NCBI RefSeq assembly: GCF_000219605.1
Contig: NC_015740.1
Span: 558,001 to 622,000 of the forward strand
Length of the DNA: 64,000 nt
Source of the DNA: Stutzerimonas stutzeri
GTDB lineage: Bacteria; Pseudomonadota; Gammaproteobacteria; Pseudomonadales; Pseudomonadaceae
Direction of reading: 5' to 3'
The notes under the pieces: generated by a model
Seen by the model: the letters and a program-made list of their open reading frames with translations, nothing else
The model's database searches: none
What the model was told of the DNA's origin: nothing
In this document: in pieces, positions 54,424 to 64,000 of the stretch
How the letters are laid out: each line of letters begins with the position of its first letter
Numbering within the stretch: position 1 is the stretch's first letter
Made by a program: the position numbers and the translations under genes

Positions 54424-55640
54424 GACGTCTGGTTCTGGTCTTCATTCTGCTGCTCGCGATCGCAGGTCTGCTCGGCTGGGCGATCAGCCAGAGCGCCGGT
54501 TATGTGCTGATCACCTATGACCGCTTCCGCTACGAATCGAGTTTCTGGGTCTTCCTCGCGCTGATTGGCTGCCTGTGGTTGCTGGCGCTGGCGGTGCACT
54601 GGGTGCTTGGGCTGCTGCACGTGTCCGGCGCGCTGATCAATCCCTGGTCGCGTCGCCATCGTGAGCGCCGTGTCGAGAAGGCCTCTCGACGAGGCCTGCG
54701 CGAACTTGCCGAAGGGCAGTGGGGGCCGGCGCTCGGCCATCTGCAGTTGGCTGCGGAAAGGGATCGTCAGCCGCTGGTCCACTACCTGGGCGCGGCGCGG
54801 GCAGCCAACGAGCTGGGCGAGTACGCACAGAGCGACGAGTTGCTGCAGAAGGCTCGCGAGCGCGAACCCGAAGCCGCACTGGCGATCGGCCTGACCCAGG
54901 CGCAGCTGCAGATCGCCCGTGGCCAGTATGTCGAAGCGCGGGCGTCTCTCAGCGCACTGCAAAGCGATCATCCACGGCACCCCTACGTGCTGACACTGTT
55001 GCAGCAGCTCTACGTGCAGCTCGAGGACTGGGCGGCGCTGTGCCGCCTGCTGCCGGAGCTGCGCAAGCATCGAGTGCTGCCACCGGCGCGCCTGAGCGAA
55101 CTGGAGGTACTGGCGTGGACGGCGGCGGTCGAGCAGGCCGGGCAACCTTCCGAACTGACCGCGGAGGCGAGCCTGGAGGCGCTGAATCAGCGTTGGCAGA
55201 CCGTTCCCAGCGCGCAGCGCGGGGAGCCATTGGTGGTGCGTGCCTATGCCGACGGGCTCGTCCGTCTGGGTGCGCAGGCGAAGGCCGAAGAGGTGCTCTA
55301 CGCGGCGATCAAACGGCAGTACGACGATCGCCTGGTGGAACGCTATGGGCGTGTGCAGGGTAGCGATCCGGCGCGCCAGCTGGCCAATGCCGAGGGCTGG
55401 CTGAAGGATCACCCACAGAATGCCGTCCTGTTGCTGGCTCTCGGGCGGCTCAGCCTGCGCAATGCGCTGTGGGGCAAGGCGCGCGACTATCTGGAGGCGA
55501 GCCTGCGTTTCGATCATCGTCCGGAAACCTGCGCCGAGCTGGCGCGTCTGCTCGCGCAGCTGGGCGATACCGAAAGCAGCAACCGGTTGTTCCAGCAGGG
55601 TGTTGGCCTGCTCGATCGCAATCTTCCGGCTACGCTGTGA
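54420..55640 (+). CDS. hemY: HemY family tetratricopeptide membrane protein
   Basis: 406 residues. Two N-terminal membrane helices (about residues 3-22 and 40-62) separated by the RFRYESSFW motif, followed by TPR-like helical repeats (about residues 80-400). The HemY_N family is conserved behind hemX in proteobacteria and is thought to assist haem biosynthesis, but it is not the Gram-positive protoporphyrinogen oxidase of the same name. Start overlaps hemX by ATGA. Confidence 0.9.
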   Translation: MRRLVLVFILLLAIAGLLGWAISQSAGYVLITYDRFRYESSFWVFLALIGCLWLLALAVHWVLGLLHVSGALINPWSRRHRERRVEKASRRGLRELAEGQWGPALGHLQLAAERDRQPLVHYLGAARAANELGEYAQSDELLQKAREREPEAALAIGLTQAQLQIARGQYVEARASLSALQSDHPRHPYVLTLLQQLYVQLEDWAALCRLLPELRKHRVLPPARLSELEVLAWTAAVEQAGQPSELTAEASLEALNQRWQTVPSAQRGEPLVVRAYADGLVRLGAQAKAEEVLYAAIKRQYDDRLVERYGRVQGSDPARQLANAEGWLKDHPQNAVLLLALGRLSLRNALWGKARDYLEASLRFDHRPETCAELARLLAQLGDTESSNRLFQQGVGLLDRNLPATL

Positions 55641-55758
55641 CCGCTTCGTCAGGTCCGCCATGCGGCGGGCTTGACGGCTTCCTGCAGGCCTGCGAGCGCT
55701 TGTAACCACGACGGGGTTTCCACTACCGTAGCGAACTTTTCCTGCTAGCGGAGCCTCC

Positions 55759-56250
55759 ATGCGCCTGGCCAGCCCTCGTTCCCTGTTCGTCATCGCCTTC
55801 CTGGGCAGCGCCTTGCTGATCGCCATCGCGCTCTACATGGAGCACGTGATGGGCCTTGCGCCATGCCCACTGTGCATCGTTCAGCGCATCTGCGTGATCG
55901 GCTTCGGCCTGGTCTGCCTGGTGGCGGCGATCCACGGGCCGGCGAAGGTGGGGCGTCGCGTCTATGCGGCCATCGCCGCGCTGTTCGTGGCCGCCGGTGC
56001 CGCTACCGCAATCCGCCAGATCTGGCTGCAGAGCGTGCCGGCCGATCAGCTGCCGAGCTGCCTGCCGAGCCTGGAATACATGATGGAGGCGCTGCCCTTC
56101 CAGGAAATCGCCCGCCTTGTTCTGCACGGCACCGCCGAATGCGCCGAGGTCAGCTGGACCATGCTCGGCATGAGCATCCCCGAGTGGAGCCTGTTGGGCT
56201 TCATCGGTATGGCGATCGTCTGCCTCTGGCAGCTGCTGCGCCGAGACTGA
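55759..56250 (+). CDS. dsbB: Disulfide bond formation protein DsbB (DsbH type)
   Basis: 163 residues, four membrane helices. Catalytic pairs Cys36/Cys39 (CPLC) and Cys101/Cys128 lie in the two periplasmic loops; the quinone-proximal Arg is in CIVQRIC. It reoxidises DsbA with ubiquinone. P. aeruginosa has a second dsbB homologue (dsbH, PA5256) in this place next to algQ. Transcription is probably independent of the hem operon (118-base gap). Confidence 0.93.
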   Translation: MRLASPRSLFVIAFLGSALLIAIALYMEHVMGLAPCPLCIVQRICVIGFGLVCLVAAIHGPAKVGRRVYAAIAALFVAAGAATAIRQIWLQSVPADQLPSCLPSLEYMMEALPFQEIARLVLHGTAECAEVSWTMLGMSIPEWSLLGFIGMAIVCLWQLLRRD

Positions 56251-56512
56251 TCGACTTTTCTCTTTTTCCCGCCGAACTCCTGCTGCTTTTGCACGGTCTT
56301 CTCATGGACGTGCGGCGCAGCTGAGGCTGCCTGTGCGCTCGCGCGATTCGTTGGGCATTTTGCTTGATGCATCGAGCGGCGCGGCATAGTCTGCTCGTGC
56401 GGTGACGGATTCTTGCCATTCGCGCCGCCACTCACCCAAGGCCGCTACCGAAAGACAAAAAAACGTCTCGGAATGGCGTACAAGCATCATCGATTAGGGA
56501 AGTGAGGTCATC

Positions 56513-56974
56513 ATGCTCGAGAGCTGTCGGAATGCCCAGGAACGCTGGGGCGGTGTACATCTGCTGATCGACCGTTGGCTGCATGAACGCCATGCGCTGA
56601 TCAACGCCTACGACCGGTTGCATATCGAGCGCGACGACGCTCGCCAGGCCCTGCAAAGGTTCTGCGAATATCTGGTCGACTACGTCTCGGCCGGCCATTT
56701 CGAAATCTACGAACAACTGCTTGCCGAGGCCGAGGCGTTCGGCGATGCGCGCGCCATCGAGCTGGCCAAGCAGATCTACCCGCGCATCGAGACCATCACC
56801 CAGGTGGCGCTGAGCTTCAACGATCGTTGCGAAAAGGGTGACTGCCTCGGCAGCCCCGGTCTGGCCGATGAGCTGAAGAAGCTCGGGCAGCTTCTGCACG
56901 AGCGTTTCGAACTGGAAGACTGCCTGATCGAAGTGCTGCATACAGCGCATAAGCAAGCGGCTGCTCCGGCCTGA
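56513..56974 (+). CDS. algQ: Anti-sigma-70 factor Rsd/AlgQ
   Basis: 153 residues. N-terminal [30 protein letters not shown] is the Rsd/AlgQ consensus; the all-helical protein binds region 4 of sigma-70. In P. aeruginosa AlgQ (AlgR2) also affects alginate, siderophore and Ndk expression. The 262-base upstream gap holds no other gene. Followed by a short GC hairpin and algP. Confidence 0.95.
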   Translation: MLESCRNAQERWGGVHLLIDRWLHERHALINAYDRLHIERDDARQALQRFCEYLVDYVSAGHFEIYEQLLAEAEAFGDARAIELAKQIYPRIETITQVALSFNDRCEKGDCLGSPGLADELKKLGQLLHERFELEDCLIEVLHTAHKQAAAPA

Positions 56975-56983
56975 GAACCGAGC

Positions 56984-57001
56984 CACCCGCTGCGGCGGGT
57001 G
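56984..57001 (+). other. GC hairpin between algQ and algP
   Basis: CACCCGC (56984-56990) and GCGGGTG (56995-57001) enclose TGCG. It starts 9 bases after the algQ stop and has no U-tract, so it is at best a weak terminator. Confidence 0.4.
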
Positions 57002-57078
57002 CAACGCTTCGCGTCCCCTGGCGGCCACCTGGCGGGCCGTCTAGTATGGGTGCACCGTTCCTGCCAGGAGGCACCTTC

Positions 57079-57936
57079 ATGCCCGCGAAGAAGAAGTCGG
57101 TTACCACCCCGCTGCATCTGTTGCAGCAGCTTTCCCACAGCCTTATCGAACATCTGGACAAGGCCTGCAGCCAGGCGATCAAGGACGCCGAGGGCGCGCT
57201 CGCCAAGCTGCAGAAGCAGCGCGGCAAGGCGCAGGACAAGCTGACCAAGGCCCGGGCCAAGCTGGACGAGGCGGGCAGCACTGGCAAGCCCAAGGCGCAG
57301 ACCAAGGCACGTGCCCGACTCGGCGAACTGGAAGAGTCCCTTACCCTGCTGCAGACCCGTCAGAGCGAAACGCTGAATTACTTGGCGGAGCTCAAGCGCG
57401 ACGCCGAGCACAGCCTGAAGCTGGCGCAGGGCATCCGTCAGGTTGCCGATGCTGCAGACCAGGCGCTGCAAGGCCGTCAGCAGCCAGCCAAGCCTGCAGC
57501 AGCGCGCCCGGCGGCCGGCAAGTCCGCGCCGGCGGCCGCCAAGCCCCGCACCTCTACGACCAGAGCTCCCGCAGCCAAGGCTGACAGTGCCCCAGCGAAA
57601 GCCGGCACGACCACGACTGCCTCCAAGCCGGCCGCCAAGCCTGCGGCAAAGTCGCCAGCCAAGGCTGCGGTCAAACCGGCTGCGAAAGCGCCCGCCAGTG
57701 CCGCGGCCAAGCCCGCCACGACGGGGGCGAGCGCAAGCAAGGCGCCGGCCCGTTCACGTGCGGCTGCCGGTTCGAAGGCACCCGCGTCGGCGGAGAAAAA
57801 GACTGCCGCGTCGGCAGAGGCGCCGGACAAGGCGGCAGCTGCCAAGCCTGCAACCAAGGCCACAGCCAAGAAGCCGGTGGCGCGCAAGCCAGCGGCCAAG
57901 CGCGCCGCCGCTCAGCCAGCAGCCAGCTCCAGCTGA
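57079..57936 (+). CDS. algP: Histone-like regulator AlgP (AlgR3)
   Basis: 285 residues. N-terminal helical domain (about residues 1-130) with TPLHLLQQLSHSLIEHLDKACSQAIKDAE and a long charged coiled coil; residues about 135-285 are a disordered tail of Lys, Ala and Pro with repeated KPAA/KPAAK units, like the C-terminal tails of histone H1. AlgP binds DNA non-specifically and modulates algD in P. aeruginosa. ATG 57079 has AGGAGG 8 bases upstream; the earlier in-frame start adds 11 unlikely residues. The last 25 bases overlap the convergent TIGR02444 gene. Confidence 0.92.
   Translation: MPAKKKSVTTPLHLLQQLSHSLIEHLDKACSQAIKDAEGALAKLQKQRGKAQDKLTKARAKLDEAGSTGKPKAQTKARARLGELEESLTLLQTRQSETLNYLAELKRDAEHSLKLAQGIRQVADAADQALQGRQQPAKPAAARPAAGKSAPAAAKPRTSTTRAPAAKADSAPAKAGTTTTASKPAAKPAAKSPAKAAVKPAAKAPASAAAKPATTGASASKAPARSRAAAGSKAPASAEKKTAASAEAPDKAAAAKPATKATAKKPVARKPAAKRAAAQPAASSS
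57484..57936 (+). repeat. Degenerate AAGCCxGC repeats coding for the AlgP tail
   Basis: The sequence repeatedly uses AAG-CC(T/G/C)-GC(A/G/C)-GC units (Lys-Pro-Ala-Ala), in irregular spacing with Thr/Ser variations. In P. aeruginosa the same region of algP is a recombination hot spot. No long exact tandem unit is seen here. Confidence 0.75.
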
Positions 57937-58388
57937 GTCTGCAGCGCCGCGCTGCGCAGGACTTCCAGCGCGGCGCGGTTGTGCGCTACCGGGACGAGGG
58001 GTTCCAGCCAGGCGTCGGCAGCGCCGTTCGAAGGCCAGTCCTGGCTGATCTTCTGCAACCGTTCGAGCAGTTCGCGCTCGGCTTGCAGTTCCAGCGCTTT
58101 CAACGCCTCACGCAGGCTGTGTAGCGCCAGGTCCTGTTCGGCCTGCGATCGCCATGCCTGACGCAACCCCCGCAGCGGCTCGATCACGTCCCCGCGCCAG
58201 GGCGCAGCAAGCGTGGTCAACGCCTGCAGACGCGCCTGGCTGCAGGCGACGCCGCGTGCCTGCAGCCAGGCGCCACACAACAGCAGGCACACGTCCGCGC
58301 CCTGGTTTTGCAGCTCCAGGCAGGCCGTTTCGACACCTGGTCGGGCATAGCAGGCTAGGGCGAAGGTCCAAAGGTCAGGGGTTCGCAT
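57912..58388 (-). CDS. TIGR02444 family protein
   Basis: 158 residues. N-terminal DLWTFALACYARPGVETACLELQNQGADVCLLLCGAWL (about residues 5-42) is the hallmark of the TIGR02444/DUF2390 family, which is conserved beside the ABC-F gene in pseudomonads; function unknown. Predominantly helical, no signal. Its 3' end overlaps algP by 25 bases; it is divergent from the ABC-F gene across 69 bases. Confidence 0.85.
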   Translation of the reverse strand: MRTPDLWTFALACYARPGVETACLELQNQGADVCLLLCGAWLQARGVACSQARLQALTTLAAPWRGDVIEPLRGLRQAWRSQAEQDLALHSLREALKALELQAERELLERLQKISQDWPSNGAADAWLEPLVPVAHNRAALEVLRSAALQTQLELAAG

Positions 58389-58457
58389 TCGAGTGGCGCC
58401 TTTTTTTGTCGACCGCCCGGCTGGCTTTCCAGGCGAACTGATAAACTCGCGGCCATT

Positions 58458-60364
<1,907 letters not shown>

Positions 60365-60368
<4 letters not shown>

Positions 60369-60946
60369 GCGAACCCTGGCTGACCCTGGTCGAGGAATGG
60401 CGCCTGCAATGGATGCTGGGCTTGCAAGTATTGCTGATCCTGCTGGTGGCCTACGTGCTGCAACGGCTGGTGGTACGCGGTCTGACGCGGGTTTCGTCGC
60501 GCTACCCGCTGCCACCGGAGTTGCTGATCCCGGTGCGCGGCGGCATCCGCTGGTTCATCATCGGCGGCGCGCTGATCATGGTGCTGGAGCGCTTCGGGGT
60601 GTCCGCCACGGTGCTGTGGACGGCCATTTCCGGTTTCGTCGCGGTAGCCGCGATCGCCTTCTTCGCCATCTGGAGCGTGCTGTCCAACCTGCTGTGTGCG
60701 GTGCTGATCCTGACTGTCGGGCCGTTCCGTCTGGGAGACGTGGTGGAAATCGTCGAGGCGTTCGACAAGCCGATCGTCAAAGGGCGTGTCATCGATATCA
60801 ACCTGCTCTATACCACCCTGGAAGAAGTGGCCGAGGCGGGTACCGGGGCTATCGTCCAGGTGCCCAACAGCCTGTTCTTCCAGAAAGCCGTGCGCCGCTG
60901 GCGTGGTGCCGACGTCCAGCTCTTCAACCGTAATCTCAACGAGTAG
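60365..60946 (+). CDS. Small MscS-family mechanosensitive channel-like protein
   Basis: 193 residues, shorter than E. coli MscS (286). Three or so membrane helices in residues 15-120, then the MscS beta domain (LRLGDVVEIVEAFDKPIVKGRVIDINLLYTTLEE) with VQVPNSLFF matching the PNS motif. The C-terminal cytoplasmic vestibule domain is largely absent, so it is a minimal form. Second gene of the ABC-F operon (ATGA overlap). Confidence 0.87.
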
Positions 60947-60955
60947 AACACCATC

Positions 60956-61714
60956 ATGGAATGGCTCAGCAACCCGGAAATCTGGGTCGCGTTTCTGACG
61001 CTGACTGCCCTGGAAATCGTCCTGGGCATCGACAACATCATCTTCATCTCCATTCTGGTCAGCCGCCTGCCCAAGGAACAGCAGCCCAAGGCGCGCTTCT
61101 TCGGCCTGGCGCTGGCGATGGGCACACGCATCCTGCTGTTGCTGTCGATCGCCTGGGTGATGCGTCTGACCAACGACCTGTTCACGGTCCTGGGGGAGGG
61201 CGTATCGGGGCGTGACCTGATCCTGTTCTTCGGCGGCCTGTTCCTGCTGTTCAAGAGCACCCTGGAAATCTGGCACAGCGTCGAAGGCGAGGAGGAAGAA
61301 CAGACCGCCGGCGGCGCGGCCAAGGCGGGTTTCGTTGGCATCATCCTGCAGATCGCAGTGATCGACATCGTCTTCTCGCTGGATTCGGTGATCACCGCGG
61401 TAGGCCTGGTGCAGCATGTGCCGGTGATGGTCGCGGCAATCGTGATCGCGGTGCTGGTGATGATGGTTTCGGCCGGGACCATCGCCGATTTCATCGACAA
61501 GCATCCGACGCTGAAGATTCTCGCGCTGTCGTTCCTCATCGTCGTCGGCACGCTGCTGATCGCCGAAGCCTTCGATGTGCACGTGCCCAAGGGCTACGTC
61601 TACTTCGCCATGGCTTTCTCGCTCGGCGTCGAGGCGCTGAACATCCGCATGCGCAAGGCCATGAAGCGCAAGCTCAAGGAACCGGTGAAGCTGGGCAAGG
61701 GCTCGCCGGACTGA
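60956..61714 (+). CDS. TerC family integral membrane protein
   Basis: 252 residues, seven to nine helices with TerC marks: ALEIVLGIDNIIFISILVSRLP (about residues 18-39) and VIDIVFSLDSVITAVGL (about residues 134-150), whose acidic residues in helices bind metal. TerC/Alx proteins export manganese or act in metalation of exported proteins. Nine bases downstream of the MscS-like gene. No yybP-ykoY riboswitch can fit in front, unlike E. coli alx. Confidence 0.92.
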   Translation: MEWLSNPEIWVAFLTLTALEIVLGIDNIIFISILVSRLPKEQQPKARFFGLALAMGTRILLLLSIAWVMRLTNDLFTVLGEGVSGRDLILFFGGLFLLFKSTLEIWHSVEGEEEEQTAGGAAKAGFVGIILQIAVIDIVFSLDSVITAVGLVQHVPVMVAAIVIAVLVMMVSAGTIADFIDKHPTLKILALSFLIVVGTLLIAEAFDVHVPKGYVYFAMAFSLGVEALNIRMRKAMKRKLKEPVKLGKGSPD

Positions 61715-61744
61715 ACCCACGCGTCTGAAACGGAGGGCATCACG

Positions 61745-62377
61745 ATGACACTGGAAACCTGGCTCGCATTCTTTGTCGCCTGTTGGGTGATCAGCCTGTC
61801 GCCGGGCGCCGGGGCCATCGCGTCGATGTCCTGCGGCTTGCAGTACGGCTTCTGGCGCGGCTACTGGAACGCCATCGGCTTGCAGCTGGCGCTGGTACTG
61901 CAGATTGCCGTGGTCGCCGCCGGCGTCGGCGCGGTGCTGGCCACCTCGGAACTGGCGTTCGGCCTGATCAAGTGGTTCGGCGTCTGCTACCTGCTCTGGC
62001 TGGCCTGGAAGCAGTGGCAGGCGCAGCCCGAAGCGCTGGACGATTCGGCGGCGCCGCGGCCCATCGGCCGGCCGCTGAGCCTGGTCTTGCGTGGCTTCCT
62101 GGTCAATGCCAGCAACCCCAAGGCGATCGTCTTCATTCTTGCGGTGCTGCCGCAGTTCCTCGATCCGCAGCGGCCGCTGCTGCTGCAGTACAGCGAGATG
62201 GCCGCGACCATGGTGGTGGTCGATCTGGTGGTCATGGCCGGCTACACCGGGCTTGCCGCCAAGGTGCTGCGCCTGCTGCGTACGCCGCGTCAGCAGCGCC
62301 TGGTCAACCGCAGCTTTGCCACCATGTTCGCCGGGGCGGCGGCCCTGCTGGCGACCGTTCGGCGTGCCGCGGCATGA
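61745..62377 (+). CDS. LysE/RhtB family amino acid exporter
   Basis: 210 residues with six helices. The motif SPGAGAIASMSCGLQYGFWRGYWNAIGLQLAL (about residues 19-50) is the RhtB start region, followed by FGVCYLLWLAWKQW and GFLVNASNPKAIVFILAVLPQF. Probable exporter of threonine/homoserine-type amino acids; substrate not predictable. 30 bases behind terC on the same strand. Confidence 0.9.
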   Translation: MTLETWLAFFVACWVISLSPGAGAIASMSCGLQYGFWRGYWNAIGLQLALVLQIAVVAAGVGAVLATSELAFGLIKWFGVCYLLWLAWKQWQAQPEALDDSAAPRPIGRPLSLVLRGFLVNASNPKAIVFILAVLPQFLDPQRPLLLQYSEMAATMVVVDLVVMAGYTGLAAKVLRLLRTPRQQRLVNRSFATMFAGAAALLATVRRAAA

Positions 62378-62391
62378 GCGAGGCGGTTACG

Positions 62392-62847
62392 ATGCGCGTA
62401 TGGATCGACGCCGATGCCTGCCCGCGCGCAGCCAAGGATCAGGTGATCAAGTTCGCCCTCAAACGCAAGTTCGAGGTGCTGCTGGTCGCCGGGCAGAGCC
62501 AGGTCAAGCCGGCGTTCGCCTGCGTGCGTCTGATTGTCGTGCCGAGCGGGCCGGATGCCGCGGACGACTATCTGGTCGAACATGCCGAGCCCGGTGACCT
62601 GGTGATCTGCAGCGACGTGCCACTGGCCGACCGGCTGGTGAAGAAGGGGGTCGCCGCGCTCGACCCGCGCGGGCGCGAGTTCGACGAGCGCAACATGGGC
62701 GAGCGCCTGGCGGTGCGCAACCTGTTCACCGATCTGCGGGATCAGGGGCAGGTGGGTGGCGGCCAGGCGGCTTACGGCGAGCGTGACCGTCAGGCGTTCG
62801 CCAATGCGCTGGACCGCTTGCTTACGCGGTTGTCACGGTCGCAGTGA
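62392..62847 (+). CDS. YaiI/YqxD family (UPF0178, DUF188) protein
   Basis: 151 residues. N-terminal RVWIDADACPRAAKDQVIKFALKR and the ADDYLVEHAEPGDLVICSDVPLADRLVKKG block are typical; the acidic cluster gives a PIN-like fold suggestive of a nuclease, function unproven. ATG 62392 matches family N-termini and has GAGG 8 bases upstream; an in-frame ATG at 62374 overlapping the exporter stop is an alternative. The 3' end overlaps the convergent GGDEF/EAL gene by 26 bases. Confidence 0.88.
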   Translation: MRVWIDADACPRAAKDQVIKFALKRKFEVLLVAGQSQVKPAFACVRLIVVPSGPDAADDYLVEHAEPGDLVICSDVPLADRLVKKGVAALDPRGREFDERNMGERLAVRNLFTDLRDQGQVGGGQAAYGERDRQAFANALDRLLTRLSRSQ

Positions 62848-64000
62848 GTGGCCGCTCGGCCAGCCAGTCGCGCAGCGCCGCTAACGGCAGCGGCCGGCTG
62901 TAGTAGTAACCCTGGATGAAGTCGCAGCCGTTTTCGCGCAGATAATCGAGCTGCACTGCCTCTTCCACCCCTTCGGCCACCACCTTCAGACCCAGCTTGT
63001 GCGCCATGGCGATGATCGCTGCGGTGATGGCGCGGTCGTTGGCCTGCTCGGCAATTTCCCGAACGAACGCACGGTCGACCTTGAGCGTATCGACCGGCAG
63101 CTGACGCAGGTAGGTCAGCGAGGAATAGCCGCTGCCGAAGTCATCGATCGAAACCTTCACGCCCAGCTCGCGCACCGCGTCCAGCGTGCGGATCGCCGCG
63201 CCGAGGCTGTTCATCAGGGCGTTCTCGGTGACTTCCACGGTCAGTCGCGCGGGCTCCAGCCCCGTGCGTTCTAGGATCCGCGCAACCACCGCGGGCATCT
63301 GCGGGTTGGACAGGTTGAGCGCCGAGCAGTTGACCGCCATGCGCAGATCGTGGCCTTCCTCCAGCAGCCCGACCAGGTCGGCGCAGGCGCGGCGCGCCAC
63401 CCAGGTGTCCAGCTCGGCGACGAAGCCATGCTGTTCGGCCAGCCCGACGAAACGCTCCGGACTGATGAACCCCTGCTGCGGATGCTGCCAGCGCACCAGC
63501 GCTTCGAGGCTCACCGGGCGCCCGCTGCGGCCGTCGACGATGGGCTGGTAGTGCACGCTGAGCAGATTCTCGTTCAGCGCTCGGCGCAGGTCCTGCTCCA
63601 GCGACAGGTCCTCCTGGGCGCGCAGTTCCAGTGCCGGATTGAAGCGCAGGCTGCGGTTGCGGCCGCTGGCCTTGCACTGCCCGACGGCCAGGCCGGCGTG
63701 ACGGAACAGGGCGTCGAAGTTGAGGCCGTCCTCGGGGTACTGGCTGATGCCGATGCTGGCTGTCAGGCGCAGTTGGGTGTCGCCCAGGACGAACGGCGGG
63801 CGCAGCTGGTCGAGGATCCGCTCGGCGGTCGCCTGGGCATGCTCCCAGGCGCCCAGGGTGAGCACGCAGAACTCGTCGCCGGAGAAGCGCGCCAGCATGT
63901 CGTGCTGACCGAGCACCGCGCGAATGCGTTGCGCCGCCTGTTGCAGCGCCAGGTCGCCGCTGCGGTGACCGAGGCTGTCGTTGATGCGTTTGAAGTTGTC
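62822..64000 (-). CDS. GGDEF-EAL cyclic-di-GMP protein (partial, N-terminus beyond window)
   Basis: The reading frame is open to the right edge. Visible part, about 392 residues: end of a GGDEF domain (DNFKRINDSLGHRSGD ... ARFSGDEF) and a complete EAL domain (LEALVRWQHPQQGF, VEVTENALMN, DDFGSGYSSLTYL, KVDRAFV, EGVEE). The GGDEF signature reads SGDEF; some such variants are active. EAL residues appear intact, so phosphodiesterase activity is likely. N-terminal sensory part is not in the window. Confidence 0.88.
   Translation of the reverse strand, partial: DNFKRINDSLGHRSGDLALQQAAQRIRAVLGQHDMLARFSGDEFCVLTLGAWEHAQATAERILDQLRPPFVLGDTQLRLTASIGISQYPEDGLNFDALFRHAGLAVGQCKASGRNRSLRFNPALELRAQEDLSLEQDLRRALNENLLSVHYQPIVDGRSGRPVSLEALVRWQHPQQGFISPERFVGLAEQHGFVAELDTWVARRACADLVGLLEEGHDLRMAVNCSALNLSNPQMPAVVARILERTGLEPARLTVEVTENALMNSLGAAIRTLDAVRELGVKVSIDDFGSGYSSLTYLRQLPVDTLKVDRAFVREIAEQANDRAITAAIIAMAHKLGLKVVAEGVEEAVQLDYLRENGCDFIQGYYYSRPLPLAALRDWLAERPLTATVTTA

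Noticed and set aside
60947..60955. yybP-ykoY manganese riboswitch ahead of terC
   Set aside because: Only 9 bases separate the MscS-like gene and terC, too few for the aptamer.

Overview
The window is ordinary-looking, GC-rich chromosome from a gamma-proteobacterium of the Pseudomonas stutzeri group (Stutzerimonas). The gene order follows the Pseudomonas aeruginosa PAO1 stretch that runs from PA5309 down to about PA5247: pauB4-lrp-dadA-ridA-pauR-cycB-xpt-rep-EAL protein-betT-comM-ubiK-glnK-amtB-yjbQ-sutA-HAD-xerC-DUF484-dapF-lysA-lptM-cyaY-rnk-cyaA-argH-algZ-algR-hemCDXY-dsbB-algQ-algP-ABC-F. Features that point to the stutzeri group are two GH13 enzymes of alpha-glucan metabolism, a second ammonium transporter directly behind glnK-amtB, and an NnrS-type protein linked to nitric oxide and denitrification. 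The species call is inference from gene content; no rRNA or tRNA gene, insertion sequence, phage gene or CRISPR array is visible.

Layout. 1-9.7 kb: a membrane protein cut by the left edge and a thioesterase, divergent from a 3-hydroxyacyl-CoA dehydrogenase across a strong palindrome; a chemoreceptor; a DUF962 protein; an unknown exported protein; a phospholipase-D/cardiolipin-synthase-like lipoprotein; a PuuB/PauB-type oxidase; an Lrp regulator. 9.8-14.0 kb: dadA-ridA-pauR-cycB-cupin-xpt, in which the alanine racemase gene dadX, expected between ridA and pauR, is missing. 14.1-24.0 kb: an accessory metabolic block between xpt and rep, where PAO1 has poxB. It holds DUF1080, a trehalose-synthase-like GH13 and an alpha-glucosidase on the minus strand, then gap plus a cyclodeaminase-like gene, an iron alcohol dehydrogenase plus CoA-acylating aldehyde dehydrogenase, an IclR regulator and a hemolysin-III-type protein. 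24.1-35.4 kb: rep, a GGDEF/EAL protein, a BCCT transporter, comM, ubiK and the nitrogen locus glnK-amtB-amtB. The glnK upstream region carries a sigma-54 element and two NtrC-like sites with the same geometry as enteric glnA. 35.4-49.4 kb: core housekeeping genes including sutA, the xerC-dapF-lysA cluster, cyaY, rnk (with a leader terminator), cyaA and argH. 49.5-58.4 kb: the algZ-algR two-component pair, the uroporphyrinogen operon hemC-hemD-hemX-hemY, dsbB, algQ and the lysine/alanine/proline-repeat gene algP. 58.4-64 kb: an ABC-F ATPase operon with MscS-like, TerC, LysE and YaiI proteins, converging on a GGDEF/EAL gene cut by the right edge.

How the parts work together. The dad/pau locus handles D-amino acids and polyamines and is flanked by its probable regulators. 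GlnK, two Amt channels and the NtrC/sigma-54 promoter form an ammonium-scavenging unit. The haem operon sits next to the alginate regulators as in other pseudomonads. No wholly new multi-gene defence or secretion system is evident. The parts least explained by known family knowledge are the carbohydrate/C1/alcohol block between xpt and rep, the loss of dadX with a Shine-Dalgarno-masking hairpin in front of pauR, an orphan FecR N-terminal domain behind cyaA, and a small three-helix membrane protein next to nnrS.
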